A stretch of 64,000 bases of DNA from Ypsolopha sequella (taxonomy: Eukaryota; Arthropoda; Insecta; Lepidoptera; Ypsolophidae), in assembly GCA_934047225.1 (NCBI GenBank), contig CAKOHE010000099.1:60358-124357 (forward strand), in the 5' to 3' direction. Numbering within the stretch: the first letter of the stretch is position 1; each line of letters opens with the position of its first letter. The translations under genes were made by a program, and so were the position numbers. Below the pieces are notes generated by a model, which made no database searches, had not been told where the DNA came from, and saw nothing but the letters and a program-made list of their open reading frames with translations. Of the stretch, positions 22,160 to 33,671 are shown piece after piece.

Positions 22160-22365
22160 TAGCCTAGGCCAAACCAGTTCATCCTGAAGTGTACTTATTC
22201 ATATTAGGCTCAACCAGTTCCGCCTAGGTAAAACTAGTTTCTCCTATCGGCCGTAGAATAGACCAGTTGAGCCTATTCTCTACCGGTTTATCCTATCGCA
22301 TAAAGGATGAACTGGTTTGGCCTAGAAAAAACTAGTTTGTCCTAAAATAGGGTTTGGCCGGTAAC
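22160..22365. repeat. Array of AACYRGTT/CCTA motifs in both orientations
   Basis: About seven related words follow one another: CTAGGCCAAACCAGTTCATC, GGCTCAACCAGTTCCGCCTA, AAAACTAGTTTCTCCTA, AGACCAGTTGAGCCTA, ACCGGTTTATCCTA, GATGAACTGGTTTGGCCTAG and AAACTAGTTTGTCCTA. The first and sixth are exact inverted copies over 22 bp. The array has no ORF. It looks like a cluster of binding sites or a degenerate palindromic element. Confidence 0.7.
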
Positions 22366-22579
22366 ATATGCATCCTCTATGATGTAGGTATATTGAAATG
22401 TCTATGTACTCGTGTGTCATTGAATAAAGACCAGGTTTAGACATAATAATGTACTCTGTGGTTTAGACTGATACCTGGAGATGGTTAATGTTTGTTCCAT
22501 TCTTTGTCATTCTCTATGTATGGGAACATTGAGTCGTCGTATGGCATTAGGTGTGCTGAAGTCGAGTATGTGGTAGCGC

Positions 22580-22920
22580 ATGGGGATAAAATGCAACTTT
22601 ATACGTGTGAAGAGCGACGAGCGTGGAGACACTTACGTTAACGCTGACCTGTACTCAACAGCAATTATGAAAACTACCACCTACGGTTCCATATCCGAAC
22701 TTATGGCAGACACCGCTTTGTATCCATTTACTTTCGAGGTAAAAAAAAGGCCGTTTGAGAGAATCATTTGGTGCCGATCCTGGGACGCCAGTGAAACGTT
22801 TACGATTCTCTGGTAGTTTCTTAGATGGTCATTATGAAGTGCTCCTTCCCGATACTAGTTTCTCTGGAGTATGTCCTAATGATCAGTTAAAGGGACTGGG
22901 CTTTAAGAAAATCCGTAGCT
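22580..22920 (+). pseudogene. Unrecognised coding remnant with one frameshift
   Basis: The first frame (22580-22813) reads MGIKCNFIRVKSDERGDTYV and continues through SISELMADTALYPFTFEVKK. At the run of eight A residues near 22742 the coding-like sequence moves to another frame, which reads SFLDGHYEVLLPDTSFSGVC and ends near 22920. GHYEVLLP would fit the end of an OTU-type protease fold, but this is a guess. The remnant is flanked by repeats. Confidence 0.35.
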
Positions 22921-23555
22921 GACGTGCAAGAAATATTACCCGAGAGGAAAAAAGGAGGACTACCTACAAAAAGAAATGAGCTGTGCGATTGCGAAGTCAC
23001 TATATTTTATTAGAGAAATAAAGATGACTAATATTAATACAATCACTTAATGTTGGTAGGTAACTAATTAGGAAACAATTAATGATAAATTTGTTAAATA
23101 GGTGCTCCCATACTAACTAAAATGAAAAGGTGCTTCCATACAAACTAAAATAACAGACTTGGCTTTACATAAGATCTCACAACTTTTTACGGTGGAAGGA
23201 TTGCGTTGCGAGACTCGACATTTTTGTACATTTTATGTTTTTGATGGGATTACACTTTTCTTCAAACAATTCGTAACATAACTTAACATTAAGGTATGTG
23301 CGACACAGGTTTTAATACATTTGCCCAGAAAGTAGCAATTGAACGGCTGTACTCATAAACAGCCCTTACTAACCCTGCGGTCCGTAATAGAATTACAATG
23401 GATCATAAGCCACTTCATACTTTCGTAATCGATTTTAGCGATATAATTATATTTCGGAACGCAGGGTAAGCCATTGCTAGTGGTAGAAAGAGCTAACCTA
23501 AAACTCGCCACCCGCTGTATGATAACTGCCTCAATAACCGTGACAGTATACTTAC
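22921..23555. other. Unassigned, one shared repeat block
   Basis: About 23385-23470 shares AATCATAAGCCA-like words and TTTCGTAATCGATTTTAGCG with 41725-41810. The duplicated words GGTGCTCCCATAC and GGTGCTTCCATAC lie at 23101 and 23130. No gene is supported. Confidence 0.4.
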
Positions 23556-23644
23556 CTGTCTCTTAGTGTCACCCATGAATTTCGATATAGTTTGGAATAT
23601 TATCTCCTTTTTGAATTTGTATGTAAATGTTAGTGTACGTTGCC
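23556..23644 (-). CDS. Candidate host exon C (89 bp, minus strand)
   Basis: On the minus strand TTGCAG precedes the segment and the strong donor GTAAGTATAC follows it. After two bases that complete a split glycine codon, it reads QRTLTFTYKFKKEIIFQTIS followed by KFMGDTKRQ, ending in phase 0. The incoming phase matches exon B (48724-48811) and the outgoing phase matches exon D (11898-11985). The other two frames contain stops. The polypyrimidine tract is weak, so this is the least certain of the chain. Confidence 0.5.
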
Positions 23645-23706
23645 CTGCAATACACGTACCGCACCTCAGCGTTGAATGAGGATAGTTAAAATAAAAATAA
23701 AACTAT

Positions 23707-23824
23707 TAAAACTTGACCATCGGCCGTTTTGGCCGGCCGTCATAACTGGCCAATTACAGGAAAATTAAAACTTGACCATCGGCCGTTTTGGCCGGCCGTC
23801 ATAACTGGCCAATTACAGGAAAAT
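23707..23824 (+). repeat. 58-bp tandem duplication
   Basis: Two perfect-looking copies of a unit with AAAACTTGACCATCGGCCG and TTTTGGCCGGCCGTCATAAC follow each other directly. The short ORF at 23729 is an artefact of the repeat. Confidence 0.9.
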
Positions 23825-24576
23825 AATAGCGATGAAAAAAAATTGAGCACAAATGAGAAATTTAAAAAAAGAAGTATAATAAATAAAAAAAAATATATTA
23901 TAAAAATACAATATGGGGTATCAAATTGTAGGTATTAAAAAGCTGGTTGTAAAAATATATACTTTTTCTATATTTACTGGCACTGGTTTCGAGGAATCTT
24001 TAAAAAGTCCCAAAAATATGTATGTCCACCCCCCCCCCCCCCCTTATCTCCAAAACTAGTGGACCAAAAAATATTTAAAAAATCGCGGTAATATAATATG
24101 TTTACGTAAAGATAAAATGAGAAATTCACGAAAAAAAAATGACATAATTAAATTTATCGTCCAAAATACGGAACCCTAGGTACGCGAGCCTGACTCGCAC
24201 TTGGCCGGTGTTTTAGGTATATGTACAATATTAATAAAGCGACAATTTTGTAGCATCATCTGCGTCGTCCGTTTTTAATACCTTGCTGACTATTTGGAAG
24301 ATTTTCAAATCGTGGGTTCAACGCAACGACATCTCATTATTCAAAGTAGTCAATTTAATTACGCGCGAATATTTAATAAGCCTTGCCTTTCATGTGCTAG
24401 AAAATATTTTTTAGTTGCTGTTCATGGTGCCCCCCGAGACGTGATGCCCTAATCTAGCCATACTCAAAGTATGCTCCATGGAGGCCTAGGGCTCTGCAAA
24501 GCCTTTTGTGTGGGCTCCGTGGAAATACTGGTCTCAATGGAAAAACATAAAGTTGCAGAGTACAATATTATAAATA
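23825..24576. repeat. Lepidopteran-type repeat and poly-C tract
   Basis: A run of about 15 C residues lies at 24029-24043. At 24168-24215 the words TACGGAACCCTAGGTACGCG and GACTCGCACTTGGCCGG form the end of a dispersed repeat also present at 40853-40905 and 48040-48092. The rest has no recognisable gene. Confidence 0.5.
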
Positions 24577-24970
24577 TTTTTTCAATGCATGTGCTCGTAA
24601 AGGCCCACTTTTTATGCATCAAAACCGAACAAAAAGTCGATTATTTTGCCCTAGGGCTTTATTATTATAATTTTTTTTAATTTGTTTACAATGGTTGGCT
24701 AACCTGCAGCCTTTCCTGTGTACCATAGACGTTATACTTTTTTTCCACTGTTTAACGGCTCTGGATACAGTCCTTTTGAGCCAATTATAAGTTAAAGTTC
24801 ACAAGATTATATTTGTTTTCATTTCCTCACACTATGCATTGAAAAATGTAGTATGATACACGGGCGTAAAAGCAATAAATTACTCTGTTACGTTTAAAAC
24901 ACTCGCTACGCTCGTGTTTTAAATCGTCCTCGTAATTTATTCCTTTTTGCCCTAGTAGCATAAACTACTA
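24577..24970 (+). repeat. R340 repeat copy
   Basis: A full-length copy from TTTTTCAATGCATGTGCTCG to GCATAAACTACTA. It ends 26 bp before the transporter-like exon. Confidence 0.9.
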
Positions 24971-24996
24971 TCATTATGTTTTCTCCCACATTCCAG

Positions 24997-25103
24997 TTGC
25001 CCGAGTTTGAGCTCCCGGACGAAGGGCCTGGTGCTGAGCTCGTTCTTCTACAGGTATCTGGTGACGCAGCTACTGGGTGGCTGGCTTGCGGCTAAGATCG
25101 GAG
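24997..25103 (+). pseudogene. Orphan exon resembling an SLC17/MFS transporter
   Basis: A segment bounded by TTCCAG and GTAACA reads SSRTKGLVLSSFFYRYLVTQ followed by LLGGWLAAKIGG. This matches my recall of the conserved second and third membrane segment region of insect SLC17-type (sialin or phosphate cotransporter-like) proteins, where the family has FFYGY and a W before the SSRTKG-like part. Here the glycine is R and the bases before SSRTKG look deleted. It is on the opposite strand from the other candidate exons. It could be a live exon, a pseudogene or a fragment carried by a mobile element. Confidence 0.5.
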
Positions 25104-25619
25104 GTAACAGGTCCGTTCCGATTCATTGCACGCACGATACCGCCACACCACTTCACTATGTCTGCGTTTGGTTCGTTTGTTCGAATAATTTGAAGTACAC
25201 CCGCACTCTATTTAGGAAACTATGTGTCTTTTGTATTGTCAGTCAATCCAAGCTGCCCTGCGTTATCCCATGACATGTAAAATATTTACATATAAAACAA
25301 TTTTTACAAGTCGAATTTAATCTCAAAATACAATATTTAACAAATTAACTAAGGTACGTACATTTAAATCACAGGTATATTTAATTTATACAATAACGGC
25401 CGCCATTGCTATGCTTCAGGTTTTACTTAGCGGCAACTCCGTCTGCCTTTTTTTCTATTTAGAGGCATCACATCACATCACATCACATGTGCTCGAGAGA
25501 TGACTAGAATTCTGCCAGATTATGCAGTCGTAGCTCGTGACCAACATAAACATTAAACTCCGATAAAATCTAATAATGTAAATCCGACATTTTACTGTAG
25601 ATTGCGAAACGAATATCGT
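25104..25619. other. Unassigned stretch
   Basis: A short (CACAT)n run lies at 25470-25487. No gene or named repeat is seen. Confidence 0.35.
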
Positions 25620-25703
25620 CCGTAACCAAGAGTAAGAGGACAGCTCACAGGCAAAAACCATGCCTGGGACCGATGGATGGCGGTATAATAATAATAATAA
25701 TAA
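25620..25703 (-). repeat. Repeat fragment ending in a TAA microsatellite
   Basis: The minus strand reads TACCGCCATCCATCGGTCCC followed by AGGCATGG and AGCTGTCCTCTTACTC, nearly the same as the plus strand at 51300-51372. The fragment ends in (TAA)6-7 at 25684-25703, the insertion site of the first Dong-like element. Confidence 0.7.
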
Positions 25704-25760
25704 GCCCCTCACAAAACTAACTCCGCGTCCGGCTTGACCATCTTATGCCACGTGAGGGGC
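25704..25760 (+). promoter_or_regulatory. 5' leader hairpin of the Dong-like element
   Basis: GCCCCTCAC at 25704-25712 pairs exactly with GTGAGGGGC at 25752-25760, closing a 39-base loop at the very 5' end of the element. A role in RNA processing or initiation is inferred only. Confidence 0.6.
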
Positions 25761-25828
25761 GGACATTGGCAGCATTTAGCTAAATACTTACCAATGACCA
25801 ATGGAGCACTAGTAAACTCAAAGTAGCG

Positions 25829-28800
25829 ATGCGGTTAAGAAGTAGGAATATATTACCCCAGGCGGGTACCACTAATGGAGAATCCCGTCCCGAGCGAACA
25901 AGCTCGGGCAGCCCTTCGTACTCTGGGGGGGGCACCATATCGCTATATTCTGAGCTGAAGAGACGGGCTTTTAATGAGAATGTTCCCGAAAATGTCACAA
26001 CCGACGATCATACGCCGCCGTCACCTACATCATCCATAAGTTTATTCGCCACACCGGACTCATCACACCATTATTTTTCATCTTCACCTTCTCATGCATC
26101 ACAATCATCACGAACATCCCTATCATCAAACCTATCACCCAATATAGTGGCAACAGATGTTGTGCGGGAGGCATCCGCTGATAATAATCCTGCACCCACT
26201 GTTTACCCAAAACGCACGAGACGAAGATGGTCAATGGAAATGAATACTTTCATCTGGCGTGCATATCTTGAAATAACCAAACTTGAAGCAAATACAACAC
26301 CATACCTCGATCAGCTTCACGAAAAATTTACACTGAAATTCCCAGAAATGCAAGTCTCAAAACAAAATGTCGGAGACCAAAGAAGAGCAATATTACGAAG
26401 AAAATTTATATCTCAGAATAGGCTTCAGGAAATTAGGAAAGAAGTAGAAGAAAGTATACAATCGAATACTACTCGCACAATCACTCAACCAAGACAAGCA
26501 GGCCCATCTCAAGCATCACAAAACCATACAGTCAACACACAAAAAACACGTAGATTAACTAGGATGCGGTGGTCTAACGATATTAACGAAAACATAATGA
26601 AAATATATTACAGTATTACAGACCTAGAAAGAAACAAGAGCGCTTATCGACCACAACTATATTCTAAATTCATCCAACAATACCCAGAGCTATCTCACAT
26701 CACAGAGCAACATCTCGCAGATCAAAGAAGAGCTATAGTAGAAAACAAATATATATCAGTTACCAGATTAGGAAAAATCAAAGAAGAAGTCGAAAGGGAA
26801 CTAGAACTGCAAAACCGACAAAATAATAATTCGGCTTATGATAACTTTGTCATAGAACAGAGCGTAACTAATGAAATAGAAGAGAATATTGACAATAACG
26901 AACCCATCACAACTTACAATACCACTAATGCATTAAACCATACTTTAGGAGATATTAGTACTTTAGATTGTAATACAACACACACACAACAACAAAACAC
27001 TCAATGTACACGTTTTCCTTCACGCATCGAACCAATTAGTGAAGAAGATCAACTAGGGCTTGTACATTTGTTCGAAGAAACACTCGATAGATTCCGTAAT
27101 AGTGATCCGACACAAAGACCTTACATACCTAGGCAAAAATCAACAAAAAGGTTAGCAGCATCAACTCAATTTATTAACACCACTATTTTACCAAAACACC
27201 TAGATTCAACTCATGAATTTACATAACTACATACAATAATATACTGTGCAGCGTTTACAGCATCTACCTATAACGGCGCTAAAATTCGTGATAAAACCAT
27301 AGTAACCAAGGAGACTACACAAAGGAAAACACCAGCTTGGCAAAATAGATTGGAAACAAAGATTAATAAACTGAGACAAGACATAGGCCGAATGACACAA
27401 TACGCGCGAGGAAACAGAAGTAGAAATTTGACATTACATGTAGAAGAAATAAAAAAAAGACATGGAGTACATGCACAGTATCAAAACAGTAACTCATCAA
27501 CAGAAGAATATTTAGACACTCTTAAACAAAAACTCAACGCCGCATCCAATAGACTCAAACGATATAAAAAATGTACTCTTAGAAAGACACAGAATGCACA
27601 ATTCATCAACAATGAGAAACTTTTCTATCGGTCCTTGTCAACAGTTAATGGACAAGAGACTAATCATTCACAAAACGCACCATCACCTGAAAATCTACAC
27701 AAGTTTTGGTCAAATATATGGTCAGTCCCTGTTGAGCACAACCAGGACGCTGATTGGATAAATAATCAATCAAATGCCTTAAACCAGATACCAGACATGA
27801 CTTTTGATACCATACCTTTAGATACTTTTCAAAATGTAATCAAAAAGACACACAATTGGAAGGGACCAGGGTCAGATAAAATTCATAATTACTGGTACAA
27901 GAAATTAACAAACATACATCCACATTTACACAGCTACATTCACCAGTTTATACATTCTCCAGACACATTGCCACACTTTATGACAGATGGAATAACGTAC
28001 ATGATTCCCAAAGACGACGATACTATGAATCCTGCCAAGTACAGACCAATCACCTGTCTTCAGACATTTTACAAAATACTTACATCATGTATCAACGAAG
28101 TAATTTACAAACATTTGGCCGAAAACAATATTCTAGCAGAACAGCAAAAAGGATGCAGGAAATATAGCCAAGGATGCAAAGAGCAGCTAACTATTGATGC
28201 AATAGCTATGAAACAGGCGCACACAAGGAAACGCAACATCTATACCATGTTTATTGATTATCAAAAAGCTTTCGACTCCGTCCCTCATAGCTGGCTTGTT
28301 CAAGTGCTCCGAACCTACAAAATTAATAATACAATAGTAGAATTTTTGGAAAAAATTATGTTAAACTGGCAAACTATATTAAAAATAAATAGCAATGATA
28401 GAGAAATAATAACAGAACCGATAAAAATACAACGGGGAATCTTCCAAGGTGACGCGTTAAGTCCTTTGTGGTTCTGTTTAGCCCTAAACCCACTTTCACA
28501 CCAACTGAATGACACCAATACTGGATTCAAACTTATTAATAACAACACTCACTTTAAACTTACACATCTTATGTATATGGATGACATCAAACTCTATGCT
28601 ACTAACAAAGAAGAATTATTTAAACTGGCAGATATAACTGAAGCTTTCTCCAATGATATTAAAATGCAGTTTGGCATAAATAAATGTAAAATAAATTCAA
28701 TTGAAAAAGGCAAAATCGTACAAAATAGCTATACGCTAACAACAGGAGACATAATTGAGTCCTTAAATGAAAACTGCACTTATAAATATTTAGGGTTTAA

Positions 28801-30094
28801 CCAAGCAAAAAGCATTGAACAAAAACAAACTAGAATAGATCTCACAAAAAAGTTTAAAGACAGATTAACAAAGATATTAAAAACCAACTTATGCTCTCGG
28901 AACATCGTTAAGGCTATCAACACCTACGCTATCCCCATCTTAACATACTCATTCGGAATAATTAAGTGGTCGAAGACTGACCTAACCAAATTACAGAGGA
29001 TGATTAATGTACACTTGACTAATTACAGAAAACACCACCCCAAATCATGCACACAACGACTAACACTACCGCGGCTAGAAGGAGGAAGAAGAATAATAGA
29101 TCTACAAAACCTACACAACAAACAAATATCGACCCTCAGACAGTATTTTCATACAAAAGCTGAACATTCAGAGCTACACAACTACATAACAAAGATAGAT
29201 AGAAAACTTACACCACTCAACCTTAGCAATAAAAACATGCAAGTAAATGAGTCACAAACATTACCATCCGAAAAAATTGATACTTGGAAACAGAAAGCCC
29301 TCCACGGAAGACACCGCAAAGATCTTGAGCAACTGCACGTTGATAAAAACTGGTCCAATGCATGGCTTAAGCAAGGCGAGCTCTTTCCGGAGACGGAGGC
29401 ATTTATGATCGCTATTCAAGACCAGGTCATTTATACTAGAAATTACAGGAAACATATTATAAAAGAACGCAATCTATCAAATGACTTATGCAGACACTGT
29501 AGCAGCGCTTCAGAAACTATTCAGCATATTACGGGAGCTTGTAAAACTATAGTTCAAACGGACTACAAGCACCGGCATGACCAAGTTGCTTCTATTTTAC
29601 ACCAACACTTTGCATACAAGAATAAATTTATAGACCAAAAGACCCCATATTATAAATACAAACCTGAAAAAATTCTCGAAAATAACGTTTTGAAAATATA
29701 CTGGGACCGCACAATCATAACAGATAAAACAGTACATTTTAACCGACCGGACATTACCATTCACGACAAACAAAAGAACACAGTTTACTTGATAGATATA
29801 GCGATACCCAATACTCACAATCTGCAATCGACACACACAGAAAAAATAAGCAAGTACAAAGATCTGGCTATGGAAATTAAAACACAATGGCGTGTAAACA
29901 CTGTTAAAATAGTCCCTATCGTAATATCAACTACAGGTGTTATTCCTAAAAATCTTGTGACTAGTTTAAATACTTTGGATATCCCGACTCATACAATTTA
30001 TCTCCTGCAAAAAGCTGTAATTCTGAACACCTGTCGTATCACAAGAAAATTCCTACAGTCTAACTCATCCCAGAACACATACCTATTCATGTAA
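25829..30094 (+). pseudogene. Dong-like polyprotein (RT plus restriction-like endonuclease), one internal stop
   Basis: A single frame of about 1,422 codons runs from the ATG at 25829 to 30094 and is broken only by TAA at 27224-27226; the 41 codons between that stop and 27350 are open and coding-like. The N-terminal part holds two related segments of about 85 residues, each starting R-W-S and containing DQRRAI (about codons 132-212 and 250-330). In the downstream part, counted from 27350, RT motif A is FIDYQKAFD (301-309), motif B is QGDALSPLW and the catalytic box is YMDD (409-412). A CCHC knuckle (C714, C717, H726, C731) and the RPD...D restriction-like endonuclease (from 799, D816) follow. 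A sequencing error at the stop would make the element look intact. Confidence 0.9.
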
Positions 30095-30182
30095 ACTACT
30101 CTGCACTTGGCCTCGGTCCGTGCCACTTTTACCTGTTAGAAAAAGAGAGAAATTAAGAATAAAAATAATAATAATAATAATA

Positions 30183-32344
30183 GAGTCACTCACTTAGCTC
30201 CAAAAAGCGAAGATACCGCGGATCCATCGAAATACCGCCCCATCACGTGTCTTTGTACTCTATACAAGACGCTTACTTCCGTTCTGAACTCCAAGATTGG
30301 AGTCAACACATTGTTGAAAATCACATCATCTCGGATGCTCAGAACGGATGTAGGGGTGGTAGCCGCGGTAGCAAGGAGCTGCTCCTCATTGACGCGGTCG
30401 CTGGCAAACTGGTCAGACGCAACCGTCGGAACTTCTCCGCCGCCTGGATAGACTACAAAAAGGCTTTCGACTCGGTTCCCCACTCTTGGCTCCTAAGGGT
30501 CCTTGAGCTGTACAAAGTCGACAATAGAGTTCGACACTTCCTTGAAGCATGTATGGGGCAATGGAGTACTATCCTTAGTCTCGCAGGCGAGAAAATGACG
30601 GATGCCGATGACCAAATACGGATAAAAAGGGGTATTTTCCAGGGTGATTGTCTGAGCCCGCTTTGGTTTTGCTTGTCGCTGAACCCTTTGAGTCAACTTT
30701 TGGAGAAATCAGCGGCGGGCTTTCAGTTTCGGAGGGGAGGAATGCGGATATCGCACCTTCTCTACATGGATGACCTGAAGCTTTTTGGCCCCACAGCTCA
30801 GAAACTGGAGGAGTTGTTGAAGATCACTGATGATTTCAGCAACTCCATCAGAATGGAGCTAGGGGTCGAAAAGTGTGCGGTCTTGCATGTGGAGAGGGGT
30901 CATGTTGTTCGAGTCGATGTCGGCTCCAATCGATTGAAATCCCTTTCTGAGACTGAAACATACCGGTATCTGGGCATGTCCCAAACAATCGGTGTGAATG
31001 AAGCAGACATGAAACAAGCCGTTTGTGGGGTATTTTATAATCGCCTGACAAAAGTGCTTGAGAGCTTTTTGTCGGGCGGAAATAAGGTACGAGCTTATAA
31101 TGCTTGGGTCATGCCTGTTCTCATGTACACATTCGGAGTGCTCAGATGGACTGAGACCGAACTAGATGCTCTGGACAGAAAAGTCCGCACAATCCTGACC
31201 CTTCATAGGATGCATCATCCGAAATCGTCGGTCATGAGACTGTATCTCCCGCGGAAGTGTGGTGGTCGAGGCTTTTTAAACGCCAAGGCTATGCACAACC
31301 GTGAAATATGCAGTCTCAGGGATTATTTCCTGTCGAAAACGGATGATGCAATCCATAAAGAAGTCGTGGCATGTGATAAAGGACTCACCCCTTTGTCCTT
31401 AGCCAGCGAAGAATGGCGCGACCCGGTTGTACTTAGCACCGCTGAACGAGAGTCTGTGTGGCGAGGAAAGGAATTGCACGGGAGGTTTCACAAGGCCCTT
31501 CACGAGCCTCACGTTGACAAAAAAACCTCCATGCATTGGCTGCGCTTTGGTGACCTCTTCGGGGAAACCGAAGGTTTTGTCTGTGCAATACAAGATCAGG
31601 TGATCAAGACGCGCAACTACCGGAAATACATTATCAAGGATGGGACCCAGGACATCTGCCGGGCATGTGCCCATCCTGGAGAATCTCTCCGACATATTAT
31701 TTCCGGGTGTTCCGCTCTTGCCAACACTGAGTATCTGCACAGACACAACCAAGTGGCCAAAATCCTTCATCAAGAATTCGCCCACAAGTACGACCTCGTA
31801 AATCAGAAGGTGCCATATTACAAGTACTCACCGGCGCCAGTACTAGAAAACGGCCGCGCCAAGCTCTACTGGGATCGGTCTGTCATCACGGATAGGACTA
31901 TTCTCACGAATAAACCTGATATCGTGTTGGTGGACCGGGCGCAGTCTCGGGTGTTTTTGGTTGATATCACAATCCCACACGATGAGAACCTCGTGAAAGC
32001 CGAAACCGAGAAGAGGAGGAAGTATCTCGACCTGGCTCACGAGGTTACCGACATGTGGGGCGTGGCATCCACCGAGACAATCCCAGTTGTTTTATCCGCG
32101 AACGGGTTAATACCAACCAGTCTCGAAACCAACCTGAAACGGTTGGGATTCCGCGGCAGTTCGCTTCCAGCGCGGATGCAGAAGGCGGTTCTACTCGATA
32201 CTGCTCGCATCGTTCGCCGGTTTCTTTCCCTGGGGCTCTGAACCTCGGTCGACTGTGCTTCTGCCGAGGGATGTACCGTCTCTCTCTCTTTAAATTTTGG
32301 CCAAGAGGGAGAGACGAGATCAAAAATTCTCGAAATAATAATAA
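30183..32344 (+). mobile_element. Second R4/Dong-clade element, 5'-truncated
   Basis: The element begins within the RT domain immediately after the TAA run of the first element and ends in its own AATAATAATAA (32333-32344). It differs clearly from the first in sequence and base composition (balanced G and C), so this is a separate family. A hairpin in the 3' leader, TCTCTCTC and GAGGGAGAG at about 32280-32316, may be the recognition signal. Confidence 0.9.
30190..32241 (+). pseudogene. RT plus restriction-like endonuclease of the second Dong-like element
   Basis: The upstream part reads LAPKSEDTADPSKYRPITCL and TLTSVLNSKI in one frame; near 30298 one base is missing and the frame continues as SQHIVENHIISDAQNGCRGG to the stop at 32241. 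The long frame contains motif A WIDYKKAFDS, motif B QGDCLSPLWF, the catalytic YMDD, a CCHC knuckle (CRACAHPGESLRHIISGC) and the endonuclease KPDIVLVDRAQSRVFLVDIT. After the frameshift no further stop is seen. The N-terminal DNA-binding region and RT motifs upstream of RPITCL are absent because of 5' truncation. Confidence 0.9.
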
Positions 32345-32388
32345 AGCCATTTATTTCCATATAACATACAAGTAATTAAATTAGAAAA

Positions 32389-33671
32389 TTGTCATCAAAG
32401 TCCACTCAAAATCAAACCATAAACTATTCTGAAACCTCCTTTCTCACATCCTTAATGAAAGAAATACTTAACAAAATCAAAAAAGATGCAAACAAACTTG
32501 GTCAATACTTAATCCATCTACAATATCTCGGAAAGTGCATAGAAATTGGCGCTGCACCAAAAGGATTGATTCCTAAACTTGGACTAGAAGCCATCCCACC
32601 TATAATAAGACCAAATATAATAACAATTAACCTCATTAACGCACTCCACACAACACACATTCTCTACACACAATACCTACATCTATGTACTCATCATAAA
32701 AATATTCTCAATGATCTTCTTACCATTAGCCTCATTGCCTACCCACATTTATTTCTACATATCCAAAACATCCTATCAACTGCAAAAATAAGACTATTTA
32801 ATGAAAACACCAGACTGTCAAGAAAAATTTCAGACCTTCAAGATTTCTACAGATCAAGAAATATAAAATTACCTCTGCAGCATTACCAAATCATCACACT
32901 TAAAAATATTAATCTAACACCAACCGACCTGTCTAATCCATTCGGCATGCCCCCTCCACCCCAAATTCAAACTTGCCAAAATAACTGTTCAGAAACAATA
33001 ATAAACTTGTCGTCTCTACAACTAACCAACTCTGACAAATCAATACTGAACAAGGGGCTTACATTTTGTCCCACAGAAAAATTAAATCGCATCAAATTAG
33101 TTAACGACTTTGTACGTTTCGGTCGAAAATTAAAATGGCAGCATTACTGGCAGACACACCAACACCAAAACCATATCCCAACACACGCAGCGTTGCAACC
33201 ATTTAAACCAAACTCCCAAAACGAACCACCACCACTCCCTCCTAACCATCCCCTAGAAATCTTTATAACCAACATCCTAGCCAAACTATCCGATGATCAT
33301 TACATAAACACGCTACAAGACCCCATTCAAAATTTAACGTTCAAAGAAAAAGATTCATTAAAAAAACTTAAAAATAATCCAGATATTATAATATTACCAG
33401 CAGACAAAGGTTCGGCCACGGTTGTAATGAATAAATTGGACTATACAAATGAAGGACTGAGACAACTAACTGATACAACTTTTTACAAACCTGCACCAAG
33501 TGACCCGTGTGACCAGATTGTAGACATCATCCGAAATATCCTCCATACGAGGGGAGAAACAGAAGGTCTATCTGAGGCTGACATGGCACTCATGCTCCCC
33601 AACCATCCGAGGACTCCCCATTTTTACATGCTACCTAAAATTCATAAAACTAACAATCCAGGTCGACCCAT
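32389..33671 (+). pseudogene. Penelope-like protein, N-terminal half
   Basis: The first ATG of this open frame is at 32455 (MKEILNKIKKDANKLGQYLI). The conserved N-terminal features include LNKGLTFCPTEKLN, then NNPDIIILPADKGSATVVM and HFYMLPKIHKTNNPGRPI, which is the start of the RT fingers. The frame is open up to the insertion point at 33671. The open frame past that point to 34086 belongs to the inserted element. Penelope RTs are related to telomerase and work with a GIY-YIG nuclease encoded downstream. Confidence 0.9.

Larger units (their letters stand above)
25704..30182 (+). mobile_element. R4/Dong-clade non-LTR retrotransposon, near full length
   Basis: The element is flanked by TAA repeats on both sides (25684-25703 and about 30165-30182), the known target preference of Dong from Bombyx. 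Its 4.46-kb length also fits that family. It has a short 5' leader with a hairpin, one long frame interrupted once, and a 70-bp 3' leader. The plus strand is poor in G, a skew also seen in the Penelope element at 32.4-37.8 kb but not in the second Dong-like element. Confidence 0.9.

Noticed and set aside
32037..32375. Three ORFs around the end of the second Dong-like element
   Set aside because: They are shadows of the RT/endonuclease frame or its 3' leader in other frames.
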